Shown one piece after another: positions 23,831-35,186 of a stretch of DNA of 64,000 nucleotides. Below the pieces are notes generated by a model that saw only the letters and a list, made by a program, of their open reading frames with translations, was not told the DNA's origin and did no database searches. Within the stretch, counting starts at the first letter, position 1, and every line of letters begins with the position of its first letter. Origin of the DNA: Paracamarosporium sp. OC-R06-R3 (taxonomy: Eukaryota; Ascomycota; Dothideomycetes; Pleosporales; Didymosphaeriaceae); assembly GCA_019828545.1 (NCBI GenBank), contig JACVRA010000063.1:372001-436000 (forward strand). Direction: 5' to 3'. A program made the translations under genes and the position numbers.

Positions 23831-25262
23831 ATGGCGCCTGTCAAGCCGTCCGCACGGCAGTTCAGCGCCTGTTTTCGGTGTGTACGCGGTGATGCGTCGT
23901 TTAATGGCGTGCCTCGACGGTTCCTTTCTTCCTCAGCAGCTGCCCGCGAAGAGCTGCACACTACGCCGTCCACTCCACCACCGCCTCCTCCGCCCTCGTC
24001 TACACCAGTAGCTCCTGCGAAGGACGCGACAGCATCAAAGGAAGTCCCAGAATACATGCAAAAATGGGGTGAATTGGACCCGAATGCGGTGGAGCAAAAG
24101 CGCGACGAGCGCCGCCTCGTCCGAAGAGAAGGAGTCCAACCCATTGGTTCTCGCCGTCGTCGTGCTATCATCAGTCGTACCGCAGCGGCCAAGGCTGAGC
24201 AAATCCCATTCGAGCAACTTCCGTACCAATGCTTTCAGGAGGCCCGAAAAATATTGCTTGCGGACCGCGAGGAGAAGCTGAAGGAGATCAAAACGCAGAT
24301 CACGAGAATAGAGAATCTAAAGGCTCAAGACCCTGCTGTGAGCGGTGGTGAAGTCAAGAAGGAGACAAGGATGAGGAGCATGCGCAACCACCTGAACGAT
24401 TTGGTCATTCTTGCCGACATCAACGATCCGGTAGTAAAGAAGAAGTTCGAGGATGGAGAGGGTAAGCCAGAGAAACCCACTGCTTAGATTAAATCGAGAC
24501 TGACAGACTGCAGGCGACATGAACAAACCCATCTATCGCTATCTGGCCGACCAGAAGTGGCGCAAGTACAAGCGTCTCGTCCTCGAACAGCGTATAGAGC
24601 AGTTCAACCTCGTTCCCGATCTTCTGCCCGCCATCGACCCCATCGCAGATGTCGACCTTGCCTTCGGCCGAAAGAACGTTTCTGTCGGAGACTTCGTTGA
24701 CTCGGCCATCAGCGAGAACCTACCGCGTCTTAACGTACAAACTTTCGAGCGAGGCCAGAAGCTGGTCACAGTCGTGATAGTAGATGCCGATGTGCCTGTC
24801 CCTGAAAAAGACAGCTTCACCTACCGGTGCCACTTCATTGCTTCTAATATCCCCATTGCGCCAGATCAAACATCCATTCCATTAAACACTTTCCAGCAAC
24901 AATCACGAAAGACGGAGAACGTGGAAGCGCAGAAAGTGGCGCTGCCTTGGTTGCCACCGTGGGCTCACAAAGGTGCGCCGTATCATCGCCTGGCTGTCTT
25001 TGTTCTGGAACAAAAAGACGCGCAGACATTGAGCATCTCCGAAATCAACAAGAACGAAAAGAGGGACGGTTTTGTCTTGAGGAGTTTTGTTGACAGGATG
25101 AAGTTGAAGCCAATCGGCGTGACCCTGTTCAGGACGAAGTGGGATGAGAGCATGGAGGGTGTGATGAAGAGACACGGATTGGAAAAGGAAATTAATGTTG
25201 AGTTCAAGCGCAAGAAGATAGAACCGCTGCCGTACAAGAAGAGGACAGAGCGCATGCGGTGA
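23831..25262 (+). CDS. Mitochondrial large-subunit ribosomal protein mL38 (MrpL35-type, PEBP-like)
   Basis: Exons 23831-24461 and 24514-25262, phase-1 join across a 52-nt intron; 459 aa. The N-terminus is a mitochondrial presequence (MAPVKPSARQFSACF) followed by a proline tract. The region PEYMQKWGELDPNAVEQKRDE and later helices precede the intron. The join gives GDMNKPIYRYLADQKWRKYK, then a phosphatidylethanolamine-binding-protein-like fold with VVIVDADVPVPEKDSF and LPWLPPWAHKGAPYHRLAVF. The PEBP fold is structural in this ribosomal protein. The gene is convergent with nothing and lies 326 bp before the orphan gene. Confidence 0.93.
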
Positions 25263-25588
25263 GGCAGGACGAGCTAGTTGTACGGTAAGCGTGACTGCAA
25301 GTGTTCTATAAGTGTACAACACCACATACTTTCAATGTACCATACTGTGTTTCGGTAAATTTGCTGAAACGAAATCGCAAGTCATCGTTAGTTAAAGCCA
25401 GTTGTTGCTGTACGGACATCGCTCCTTCCACTGTTTGTTCCCCATGCACCTTCCTCCGGGTACGACCCACCCTCTACAAGAACTGTCGGTTTCTTCTTTT
25501 GCTCACTCTGCTCTGTTTTCCCCTTCGTATCCTACTCGCACCGTTCAATGTTCCGCATCTTCAGTCATCAGCAGCAGTCAAGGGTACC
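25263..25588. other. Short intergenic region, no gene seen
   Basis: A pyrimidine-rich leader precedes the ATG at 25589. An open frame runs through it but starts without family support. Confidence 0.4.
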
Positions 25589-27219
25589 ATGACTCCACGG
25601 CCTCCAACTCCAGGTCCGAGTCCCTTCGCGCCTTCCAGCTTTATGCCTTCACCTCGAACAATTGCTCTCGCTGTTGCCATCGTCAAAGCAACACCTCCAG
25701 GGATTACAACAAGAGGCAAGTTGCTCTAAATCCTTGCCTTTGCGGTTGCTGATTGACCTAGACTACGTGATTCAACTTCGAGCCCACCTTAGACTAAGAC
25801 AACAGTCGTTTACCGAGGTAGAGCAAAGTCACTATCTCAACCTTGTTGCGTACTGGCAGCAGAGATGTGATACAGTCGAGCAGGAATGCAGAGAGCTTAA
25901 CAAAAAGGTCGCCAGTCTTGAGCGCAGTGTCCATTGTCTTGGGCATCTTGCAGAGGATAGTCCGGAAGATATTGAACGACCGGTTTCTTCACTCTCCAAG
26001 AAAAGAGGAGTGACAACTACGTCGAGACGACCAAAAAATTCCAAGGCGCAGACAGCAAAGTCTCCCGCCCCTAACGAGACACTGGAAGAGGACTTGCAGC
26101 TTTTTGAAACACTTGGAAATCGTAAGTACTATTCTCAGCATCCAGGAATTCTCTGACTGACGCGAGTTAGATGGTATGACGGTCGCACAACATTACTGGA
26201 CGGCCCAGACACTTCTCAGACGACATGGAGCCCCGACCGATGCCATTTGTGGTAGCGTCGTAGGCACCGCAAGCGCCTTAAGTCTGGTCTTTCCTATTAT
26301 TGCAAAAAACCACGATCGTTTAGCCGTCCGGACTATCCACCAACCTAGCCTAAGCCACATTGGTAAAGATAGATCCGAGCTCTCATGCCTGATGTCCGCG
26401 TGTGCAAGGGCATGGACCTTGATAATCGTGGCTCTTGACAGGCTTGAAGAGGACAGTCCAGGATCTCGTCGTTCGGGGTTGATCATCTTCGAGTGTGTGA
26501 AGCTCGTTTCGGCGGCCATGGATGCGATCAGATTAGCTGCAAGACACGCTGCATGGAAAAAGAGCAGTCGTTCAGCTTCCGAGACTATCCAAGAGTCTAT
26601 CGGGGCTCGCAGCATAGCTCATCTTCTTGCCACTTTCATAGGCCATTTGAGCAAAGACAGTGCCATCCATCACAAACTCTTTGATGGCATCGCCTACGTC
26701 CTCCTTGAGCGTGTCGGCAACCAGCTCTATTATTGCACCTTCGGCCATGAGCGTGGTGTTACCGTCGAAGAGAGGATTGTGCCGCCATCAGAACCTACGG
26801 ACCCGCATGAGATAGCTCGCCAAGCTACGGACGCCGCAGCCGTTCAACTAGAAGTCAAAGCCTTGGTCATCGTTTTAGAGAGGATAATGGGCGTTGCGCC
26901 TCTGCACTCAAATGAGCAGGCTGCAAAAAAAGGCAAGGCTACGCTCGCTCGCACAGCGAGCTTGAAGAACATATCATCCACAAGGATCAAACTGAGCACA
27001 CTTGCGCAGGAGCGCCTGCAGAAGACTTTGATTGCATGTACCTTCGGCCATAAGATTGACGACGACTTTAGGGACATTCTCACGAAACCAGTCAATATGG
27101 GACGTCCGCCACCAATACCGAAGATTAAAGATGAGAATGTGTCGGAGTGGTACCAATCACAGGTATGGAGGCTGATCGGTTGGGAGATCCTTGAAAAGGA
27201 AGGCGGGTGGTTGACATGA
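25589..27219 (+). CDS. Fungal orphan protein, helical, function unknown
   Basis: Three exons, 25589-25715, 25762-26121 and 26171-27219; 511 aa. The first intron (46 nt) is GC-AG, with donor AGAG|GCAAGT. It is the only choice near the exon end that joins TPPGITTR to DYVIQLRAHLRLRQ in one frame. The N-terminus is proline/serine-rich (MTPRPPTPGPSPFAPSSF). A short coiled coil follows (residues about 70-100), then a basic Ser/Lys linker. From about residue 160 there is a long helical domain: MTVAQHYWTAQTLLRRHG ... VSEWYQSQVWRLIGWEIL. I do not recognise the family. A nuclear or meiotic role (for example remote similarity to Mei4-like proteins) is only a guess to be tested by profile search. Confidence 0.78.
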
Positions 27220-28452
27220 GGTGCATGAACCCGACAGCAGATAGGCGCACCGTTCACTGGCGTGTGTCAAGACAGATTCATGGACAACCTCGTTTAAAAC
27301 ACGGTGTAAGGATCGGGCCAGAGAAATCTGCGGTCAGGCGTCATCGTGCTTTGCGACTGAAGGAGGGATATACCACTTTTCGGCGGTTATCACCAGCGTG
27401 AAATCCAATGTTATCTGCCAGCATTTGTCCAGTCCTGTCTAGATCACCACCTTTCGTTAACACTCTGTCGCCTTCTGAATACTACACATATGCACCGTAC
27501 AAAGCAAAAACAGCCAAATATCCGGACGTTATCATAGGAAGCCAACAACAAAAAGCAGAATCATGTTGCCATACAAAGTCCTACAGATTACAACCTACGC
27601 TATATACCTCGTCACTCGCATCCCCCAGACATGATGCTCTCCAGTATGCGTATCTTCACAACCGCTGCAATTGCCGTTCTAGTGGGTGACGATTGATGCC
27701 CCCACCTGGGCGATCTATGGAACACAACCTCACGTAACAATAGTAGCGCTGTCTTCTCGTAAGACAACGGATTAACTCCGAGGTTGCTACGATCAAGACC
27801 TGAGCCTCGCGGGATCATCCTATGATTAATTACGAAGTGAATCCTTCTGTTATTTATATATAGACGTCTAAGGTCCAAGGTAACGAGCATATCAACAACT
27901 AGGTTCACCTCGCCAAAGTTCCGCTTCCACTGGTTCTAGATCTAATCGCCTAAATTACGCAATGTTGCCTAGCCAGGTACGACGTGCTCCAGACCTCGAT
28001 GTCTCCGCCCTTTTGGCCCCGACAAATTGTTTGCTCTGTAAAGGATTGAACTTAAATGAGTTGGGGGCGATTTCGCTAGCCGGGTATACGGCAGGCACCG
28101 ATCTAGGCAGCAAACAGGAGAAAAGTTCGAGCACCAATTTACCGTGTTTTCTATATCAGCAAAGGAAATTACATGCCAATTATTCCTAATCTTGCGGCCG
28201 TAATAGAATGGTGTAGCCAGTGTACATGTGGCTCGAAGCACGATGCTCCACTTTGCGTCCAGGATTCCGAGGTTCATAATAACTCAATTGAGCAATTCAT
28301 ACGTGCACGGGACCTGCTTAGAGGCGCAGCATGTCCACAGAGGAACAACGCTGCTCCAAATTCGATAGCGCACGTCGGCTAAGCTTCTATCTCAGGATCG
28401 TAGCAGGCATAGGGGAGAGCCAAACCGTGAATGGGTCACTTGAAAATGAAGC
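27220..28452. other. Intergenic region, no supported gene
   Basis: About 1.2 kb, with an AT-rich patch around 27820-27870. Several sub-100-codon frames on both strands lack features. Confidence 0.45.
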
Positions 28453-28458
28453 TATAAA
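28453..28458 (+). promoter_or_regulatory. TATA box of secreted-protein gene
   Basis: TATAAA about 120 bp upstream of the ATG at 28577. Confidence 0.5.
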
Positions 28459-28576
28459 TGGAGGTAGGATCGCGTTCTTGTTGCCTTGTCGTTGAGTGCC
28501 TTTTCAGTCTCGCAAATCTCACAACCAACTCGGCTTCTCAACCTTCCTCACTTGTCTGAGCCTAGCTTAATTCGCA

Positions 28577-29230
28577 ATGTTAGCCCTCACATTTCTCTCC
28601 CTCGCTGCCTCAGCAGTAGCAGCAGTCCCTTCCGTAACACCAGTCCCCGTCGCCTACCCCGGAAAATGCACCTCCTGGCCCTCCTGGCTCAACACTGGAC
28701 CAGGCGGCAGCGACACCACCGGCTCGATCATGTTGGTGCCCTCGAATGTTGACGACGCTACCATCAACGGTCTCCCCCTCCAAGCGCAATCTCTCCCTTG
28801 GCAAGGCTCCACGCGCAATTTGCTGGGTGCTACCTTTGTTGCCAGCCGCCACTTCGCAAAGTCCTATTTCCGATGCCTCAACGGCGTGGCTAATATCGCG
28901 ACCTCTTCACCGTGGCAGAACCTCACGATCGCGAGAGACGCAAATAATGCAAATTTGCTCATCGACGCGCCAGAGTCTCGAACTTATAAGCCGGAGCTCT
29001 ATTATTTGCAAGGAGAGGATGGGAAGAGGCTCGATGGCGTGTATCTAGGCGCATTGAACCAGACGACGTGGGGATTTGTGTATCATGAGGGTACGTGTGG
29101 AAGTAATGGGAAGGCGGGATGGCCATGGCTGGAGGCGAAGCTTTTGGGATTGCCGGTCGACGAGAACAACCCACCTACAGCAGGGTATCCCGCCGAGTGG
29201 GAGGGATTCTTGAAGGTTGTGCCGTATTAA
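28577..29230 (+). CDS. Small secreted protein, effector-like or wall-associated, unknown function
   Basis: Single exon, 217 aa. The N-terminus MLALTFLSLAASAVAA is a clear signal peptide with an Ala-x-Ala cleavage site, and no later membrane segment is seen. Mature residues include GKCTSWPSWLNTGPGG, a Trp-rich start, three or more cysteines (GKC, FRC, GTCGSNG) and two N-glycosylation sites (NLT, NQT). Gly/Trp-rich strings such as NQTTWGFVYHEGTCG suggest a compact extracellular beta fold. I do not recognise a catalytic family. It is isolated between two intergenic regions of about 0.8-1.4 kb, typical of accessory secreted proteins. Confidence 0.8.
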   Translation: MLALTFLSLAASAVAAVPSVTPVPVAYPGKCTSWPSWLNTGPGGSDTTGSIMLVPSNVDDATINGLPLQAQSLPWQGSTRNLLGATFVASRHFAKSYFRCLNGVANIATSSPWQNLTIARDANNANLLIDAPESRTYKPELYYLQGEDGKRLDGVYLGALNQTTWGFVYHEGTCGSNGKAGWPWLEAKLLGLPVDENNPPTAGYPAEWEGFLKVVPY

Positions 29231-30067
29231 ACAATTTGAGGATTACTGATGACTTGGGGAGTGTAAAAACGACATACAAAGAAAATAACGTATACAGAAG
29301 GTGCTTTATGCACTCATCTGGGAAATAGTAATCATTGTACTCTAGGCCGTTCTAAGTGAAGAATATCAGGATCGAAAAAGCTCGTGTATGAAGGTGGTTG
29401 CTGACCTGTTAATTTTGGTACTGTTCATAAACAGGAAAAACAGTTCAAATTTCAACGTGTCATCGGAGAAACGCCTGCCATGCTTGAGAAAGAAAGTGTT
29501 AGAATACTTTCGTGCGAGACGGAACCGTCTTTTACACAGGCGGGTTGTCTCGCGCGAAACAAATAGACTCAATATACGGTGAGACTCAGCACTTAATATC
29601 ACTTCGTGGAATAAGCGGGACTTTGAAATTCAAGCGCACCATCGAGTCAGTGACTATATATGCTGTTAGATGATATGGTGAGATGCTATCATCTTTGGTG
29701 CACGAAATAATGATCGTGTCTTCATTTCTTGATGTCCTTGTGCTCCATCAACTTAGTAGGCCTCCGCTTATTTCTTTGCAATGTTTTTTGGATGTGCCTG
29801 GGCTAAATATCATCTCGATAGGTAAATGAAGAACTATTCCGCACATGCAGCAAGTTTCAACAGAATGAAGGATTCGTTTTCGTTCGGTTGATGATGCTAC
29901 CTACCGCTGCAACAAGTTGTTCACTTACAAAGCGTAAATATGACGATGAAATAAACTACAGAAAATCAATTCGCTATTAGTAGGTATCTAAGATGTTATA
30001 ACGTAGATGCCTTGACCGTAACTTGTCAGTGTCGCTTACACATAATGTGCCTTTTTTCGGAGAATTA
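29231..30067. other. Intergenic region, AT-rich
   Basis: No gene is supported. Around 29515-29530 there is a short inverted pair AGACGG-AA-CCGTCT, and GAGAC/GTCTC strings flank it. It could be a terminator-like or chance hairpin. Confidence 0.4.
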
Positions 30068-32038
30068 TCAACGCTTCCAGAATGCCCATTTGCTTCCGGT
30101 CTCGACCGTCTTAGTCCCCTCCTCCGCATCCGGCAAGCTCTGCTCGTTGGTCAATCTCGGATTTCTGATCACACAAGCAAAGAAGATTAGGAGAGCAGAT
30201 AAACAGATGCCAGTAATGCAAAGCAACCGTTGCACGTGCTGATAAACTTCGATGGCGGCATCGCGGTCTGGGTCGCCGGGTGGATGTGCTGCGAGGAGAT
30301 TCAGCGGGCTAGAATACCACATGATGGCCTCGGTCTGGTTGGCGATGCGTCCACTCATCTCACCGGGTACAACTACACAAATCAGCACGTTGAGAGAGTC
30401 GTGGGAGAGAGATACGTACCTTGCGTCCAAATTGCACCCGAAACTGTGTTTCCGAACGCGGAGCCAACGTTGTAGCAGGCGAGATAAATGCCAGTAATGA
30501 CAGCAACATGCTCGTGCTTGGTGGCTGCCTGTATACTCGCTTGCGCTGGATAAGGAAAGAAGCCACCAGCTATTCCAAGGAGAACTTGCGCGCCAATGAG
30601 TCCATTGTGTGTAGAGCTGGATACACCGCCACGGTAGTGAATGAGTAAGCCAAATGCCACCATAAAGAGACAAGTGCCGAAGAGAATAAACGGTTTCAAG
30701 CGGCGAACCTTGAACACTACTAGACCAAGCAGAGTCCCAGCAATAACTGAGGCGAAACTGTAGAGCGAAGTGATGCGAAGAGCTGATTTTGGTGATTCGT
30801 TGAATCCGACCAGTAGAACCGAATAGAGGTAGTCCCCTTGACAAGTCCATGCGAAATTGAGGAAAGTGGCGATGCCCAATGCACCCCAAACGGCGCGATC
30901 CTTGAATAGGTGGAAAGGGACCATAGGGTGCGGGGCCCGCCTTTCCCAGAAGATCCAAACCGGAATACAGACAATACCAATTACGAGGGGTGCAATGATT
31001 TTGCCCTTTCCCCATGACGCGCTTTCACCTCCTGCAAGCGTAAGAGGTGTTAGAATCAGCCCTAAGACAGCAATGAGCAAGATGATTCCAATGACGTCCA
31101 ACTGCCAGAAGAGGGCTATTGCAATCTTTTTAGGTCCGTAGATCTGGTAAGGCGTCTTGTAGTTATCCAAAGCCCCAGACTTTTTTGCTTTCCGTCCAAG
31201 CCACGACAATGAGAGGATTAGCGGAAGAGAAGCAGCTGGAAAAATGATGCACCACATGCCAATGCCCCATCTCCAGGTCGTGGCGGCAAGAGTCGCAGCC
31301 CCAACATCTCCTGAAACCCATGTGTTGATTATAAAGGGCGTCGCAGGAATGTAAGAGAAGAAAAGACGGGACCGAAGGGATGTAGTATCGGCGATGATGA
31401 CCTCGACTAGGAGCAGGATAGATGTATAGCCAACCTGGTAAAGGAAGGCACCCGCAGCGAAACCTTGGACATTCGTGCAAGTTGCTTCGATGATGGTACC
31501 TACGGTTTTCGTTAGTAGGCACAGGATAAAGTTTGGAGTACGGTCCTTACCTAAAACGTAGAAAAAGACTGCGACGATGATGAGCTCCACGCGACCGAAC
31601 ACGTCTGCAATCTTCGCTGCGGTGGGCTGGCTATGTTAGCTCGTGGTAGAAGCTCGATGTGGATTTTCTCTCACCTGAGCGGCAGCGGCGACAACAGCCT
31701 TTACAACGTTGATGGTGGATAGCAGCGAATGATTTCCAAAACCGGATGTTGCTGTAGGTTGGTACGCATAGCGAAGTGTGCCATCCTATATTGATAGTAA
31801 GTATACGTCTTGCGCACAGAAAACAATTGAGGCGACCTACCAAGCCATAGGCGTAGGCAATGAGGAACACTCCGATGAAGATAGCTATACGATTCCCAGT
31901 CGTAATTTGCTTGCTCAATGCTTCAATACGCGCGACACCAGGCGACTGGGTGCCAATGAGAGGTGTGGAACCCTGTTCCTCATACTCTTCTGGGACCTTG
32001 CGCGGTTCGCCTTTGCCGGTAGGGCTATAATCAGACAT
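30068..32038 (-). CDS. Siderophore iron transporter, MFS SIT/ARN family
   Basis: Five exons on the minus strand: 32038-31841, 31785-31675, 31626-31551, 31499-30420 and 30372-30068; 589 aa. Introns are 47-55 nt, all GT-AG. A hydrophilic cytosolic N-terminus (about 45 residues) precedes the first membrane helix [18 protein letters not shown]. The exon 2-3 join reads [17 protein letters not shown], the loop 2-3 motif of the major facilitator superfamily. Overall there are about 14 hydrophobic segments, as in SIT transporters, which import ferric siderophore chelates at the plasma or endosomal membrane with protons. The 5' region holds tandem GATA motifs, consistent with control by a SreA/Urbs1-type GATA repressor. 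Substrate siderophore unknown. Confidence 0.9.
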
Positions 32039-32128
32039 AATTCAGGATTCGGAATCGGGTTCCACGCGCCAGGACAGAGGAAACGATTGACGCAAGGCTT
32101 GGTGAAGCAGGGCGTACTTTATGTGATT

Positions 32129-32139
32129 GATAAGATAAG
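32129..32139. promoter_or_regulatory. Tandem GATA motifs upstream of siderophore transporter
   Basis: GATAAGATAAG on the plus strand (CTTATCTTATC in gene orientation), about 90 bp before the transporter start codon. A further ATCGGATAA lies at 32383-32391, one base off the ATCWGATAA consensus reported for fungal iron-responsive GATA repressors. The regulatory reading is inference. Confidence 0.45.
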
Positions 32140-32939
32140 ATCTGCCAAGCCTCGCCGGATGCAGGATGCCCTCAGCTCCGGTCCCCAACGGCATGCCCTT
32201 GCATAATTCTTTGATCAAGGGATGCCGCAAACCCTTTTTTGCAAGGTGATTCTTCACGCCAGCCGAGGTCCGTCGCGCTTGGTAAGTGCCGCTTTGCGAA
32301 ATTTTCATCTCGTCAAGACGCCGAGCGACAAGCGGTGCTACGGTGGTAATCCGATCATCATTTCATCGAATGATATCAATCCATCGGATAATGAGAGGAA
32401 GAGCCCGTTACGCCACTGAAGGTAAGTCGCGTCATAGCAACGGGTTGCATTGGCGCTAGTTCGGACAGGCCGAGAGCGTGTTCACACACATGCCAACAAG
32501 CCCGGAATAGACTAATATTTAAAGTCAAAAGCCTCTGAAAAGGTTATAAAGTACAAACAAAGGTCATTTCAAAGGAGATTCTCCTATCCAAGTCTATCTT
32601 TCCAGGTGTTGTTGTGGCAAAGTGACTTGTTGGCCTGTCCGTGACCGCACGCCCAGCCCGACTTGGCAGGGTTTCGCCGGGCATGAGGTATTTACAGGCG
32701 ACCAGAATTCGATTACCAGGCTTTTTTTTTATACAACTCATTTGACGGTGGATGCAAGTATGCAAGAATGCAAAATGCCACAACTTTCTGTGGTAGTGGC
32801 TGTGTTATTGCTACACTGATGTGCTTGATGATGGTGTTAGTTTCGACAGCGGACTGAGCACGGACAAATGACTCGATGAATACGAACAGCTACTTCCTTC
32901 GTGAGGTGCGTGCAGCATTCTGCACGCCGATGTCGCACA
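32140..32939. other. Intergenic region upstream of siderophore transporter
   Basis: No supported gene. It contains the rest of the transporter promoter and the 3' flank of the 2OG oxygenase gene. Confidence 0.45.
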
Positions 32940-34089
32940 TTACATTTCCTCCGCAGTGCCTGTGTCGTATCCACTATCCTCCTGAAACTCGACGAAAGTC
33001 GCCATCTTCTTCCGCACATAATCACCATAAACCACCGCGCCTTCATCTCCTTCTACGGGCAGTGAGCAGGCCTCTCCGGGCTCAAAGAAGAACGGAATGC
33101 TGAAACGGCCAAAGCGGGCGTCTAATGCAGCTGGGTCTGGCGGTGGAGTACGCACACGATGCATAGTCGCCTTGAATTGAGACCCTGAAACGCGCGCCAT
33201 CAAATCTCCTATGTTCACCACGAGAGAGCCAGGGATATAAGGCGCGGGAATCCATTCGCCCGCTGCGTTGAGTACCTCCAGTCCTCCAGTAGCATCTTGG
33301 TGCAGCAGTGTGAGAATGCCGCTATCTGTGTGCGGAGTACAGCTGAGTTGTACCACAGGCTCCGCCTGTTCAGACCCTTGATGTGCGGTTTGCGCAACCG
33401 GAGGGTAATGCAAGAGGCGTAAGGTACTCAAAGAGTCATCTAACCAAGAAGAAAAGAAATCTGGATTCTTGCCTAGTGAAATTGTGAGTAAAGTTAGTAA
33501 CTTTGAAGCAAGGCTCTGAAGCTCGTTATACATCTGCTCGAGTCGCACTCGTTTCGAAAAGAGCTTGGCATCTGGCCAGACGTTTGGCTCTGAAATGTTG
33601 ATCTTCTGCGTCGTCGTAGAAACCCCGATCTTGTGGTCTGCTGTAGGGTTTCCGATTTCGAAACCTGCACCATGGACACCAAATGAGCAAATGTCTTTTT
33701 AGAGTCTGCATTCTAAGGAGACACACCCTCCTTCAGATTGTCTGGCGTAAGATGTGGTTGCGTTGGGAAGTATCTGATAGTATGAGTACAGCACGGGCAT
33801 CTATACTTGGTTTCACATACCCTCTGTACGTGTTGGAATGACCTGGACGGAAAGATTTCTTCGCGAGCTTCATCTTCTGACCTAGTGGCAGTGCAAAGAA
33901 CTCGCGTGAGAGCTCAAAAATTTCCTCATGATTGAAACTGAGTGGTACATTGATGAGGTATGCGAATCCTGTAGTCGCGAAAGCGTCGTACAGCTTCTGG
34001 CTCAACTCGGTAGTTTCTTGAGGCGGAGCGAGCACAGTCTTCAGAGCACCAACATCAACGACAGGAAGTGAAGAAAAAGTAGTCGACAT
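32940..34089 (-). CDS. 2-oxoglutarate/Fe(II)-dependent oxygenase (isopenicillin-N-synthase-like)
   Basis: Minus-strand exons 34089-33821, 33773-33727 and 33664-32940; 346 aa. The 47-nt middle exon encodes YFPTQPHLTPDNLKE. The N-terminal DIOX_N region begins LPVVDVGALKTVLAPPQ. The catalytic core shows His217 and Asp219 (CTPHTDSGILTLLHQD) and distal His274 (ATMHRVRTP), with Arg292 and Ser294 (GRFSIPFFF) for 2-oxoglutarate, so the site is complete. It is not a close copy of the oxygenase at 16 kb. It lies 245 bp downstream of the amidotransferase gene on the same strand and about 0.9 kb from the siderophore transporter. The substrate is unknown. Confidence 0.92.
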
Positions 34090-34334
34090 TGTGCGATTGG
34101 TGACAGAAATCTTAAAGTGGCTTTCAAATTGATGGACTTAAATTGTATATGAAGCATAAATGTGGTTGCATGGCTCGGGTAGTACATCCTTTTTAGGAAG
34201 GATGTCGTGTGCGGGGCCTGGAGCCCAGGTGTATCCAATCATCAAGCCAGTGCTGCGAGGACAACCTGTCCCTGACCCATATGTGCCTTTTGATTCGAGC
34301 GGCTGTATGAAGACGTGGTCGTGATGCTCATTCT

Positions 34335-35186
34335 TCATCCGAGTGGCGGAGTAAGTAGCCCACCAACGTTTCGATGCGTCGCATTTTCTATTCCTTCCTT
34401 CTCGAGCATGAACTGAAGAACTAATTCACCCAGATATTCTGCATCGTCATCGGCATCAGTAGCGTCCAGGCCATCTTGAAGCATTTTCGGATCCCAGTTT
34501 ACACCGAAGACCTTCATGATCTCTGTATTTACAAATCGGTTGAACTCGAAGTGTCCTTGCAATGTGAATACACGAGCAGGATCGTACATTCCTTGTACTG
34601 CACAATGCTGTGTGGCTCCGAAGACCATCCAAGCATCGGGAAGCGATTCGAGGGAGGGGATAACGACATGATCGGCATGTATCATCTGTACACGAAGAGA
34701 ATCCGGTATTTCTCTCGAGAATACGCTCCCTTTCCCTAGCGTCTTGCGAAATCTTTCTTCAATGCGAATCTCTTTGACACCCAGTTCATAACCGTTCGGA
34801 TCTTTTTCTACACGCACCCCGTATCGTCGCAAGAGACTCTGACATATCAACTGGTGCCCGAAACAGCTTCCAAACATCTTGACGTGGCGATGATTCTCGT
34901 ATACATCTAGTACGTAATCGTCGAGACGGTGGATCCACTCATCTTCGTCGTAGGAAGCAGCTGCGGACCCAGTAACAAGGATAACGTCAACGGCTGCCAG
35001 CGAAGGAGGGTATTCGAACTTCTGAATATCGTATTCGGTAGTTTCTATGACAAGATTGGGTGCAAACCGGGACGCCGCTGCAACAAGGAGGTCCTCGAAC
35101 ATTTTACCGTACGTGCTCCACTTCGGTCGGACCGAAGGTACCGGTGTGTCGGTGTTGAACATTGCTATTCGTAGCTTGGAAGTCAT
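34335..35186 (-). CDS. Class I glutamine amidotransferase-like protein
   Basis: Single exon, 283 aa. The fold is that of stand-alone class I amidotransferases. Cys108 lies in the nucleophile elbow FGSCFGHQLIC; His212 and Glu214 (TLQGHFEFNRF) complete the Cys-His-Glu triad. VILVTGSAAASYDEDEWI is the family's substrate-pocket region. Such fungal proteins resemble yeast YLR126C-type GATases and may hydrolyse gamma-glutamyl bonds, but the acceptor is unknown. It is upstream of the 2OG oxygenase in the same orientation. Confidence 0.9.
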   Translation of the reverse strand: MTSKLRIAMFNTDTPVPSVRPKWSTYGKMFEDLLVAAASRFAPNLVIETTEYDIQKFEYPPSLAAVDVILVTGSAAASYDEDEWIHRLDDYVLDVYENHRHVKMFGSCFGHQLICQSLLRRYGVRVEKDPNGYELGVKEIRIEERFRKTLGKGSVFSREIPDSLRVQMIHADHVVIPSLESLPDAWMVFGATQHCAVQGMYDPARVFTLQGHFEFNRFVNTEIMKVFGVNWDPKMLQDGLDATDADDDAEYLGELVLQFMLEKEGIENATHRNVGGLLTPPLG

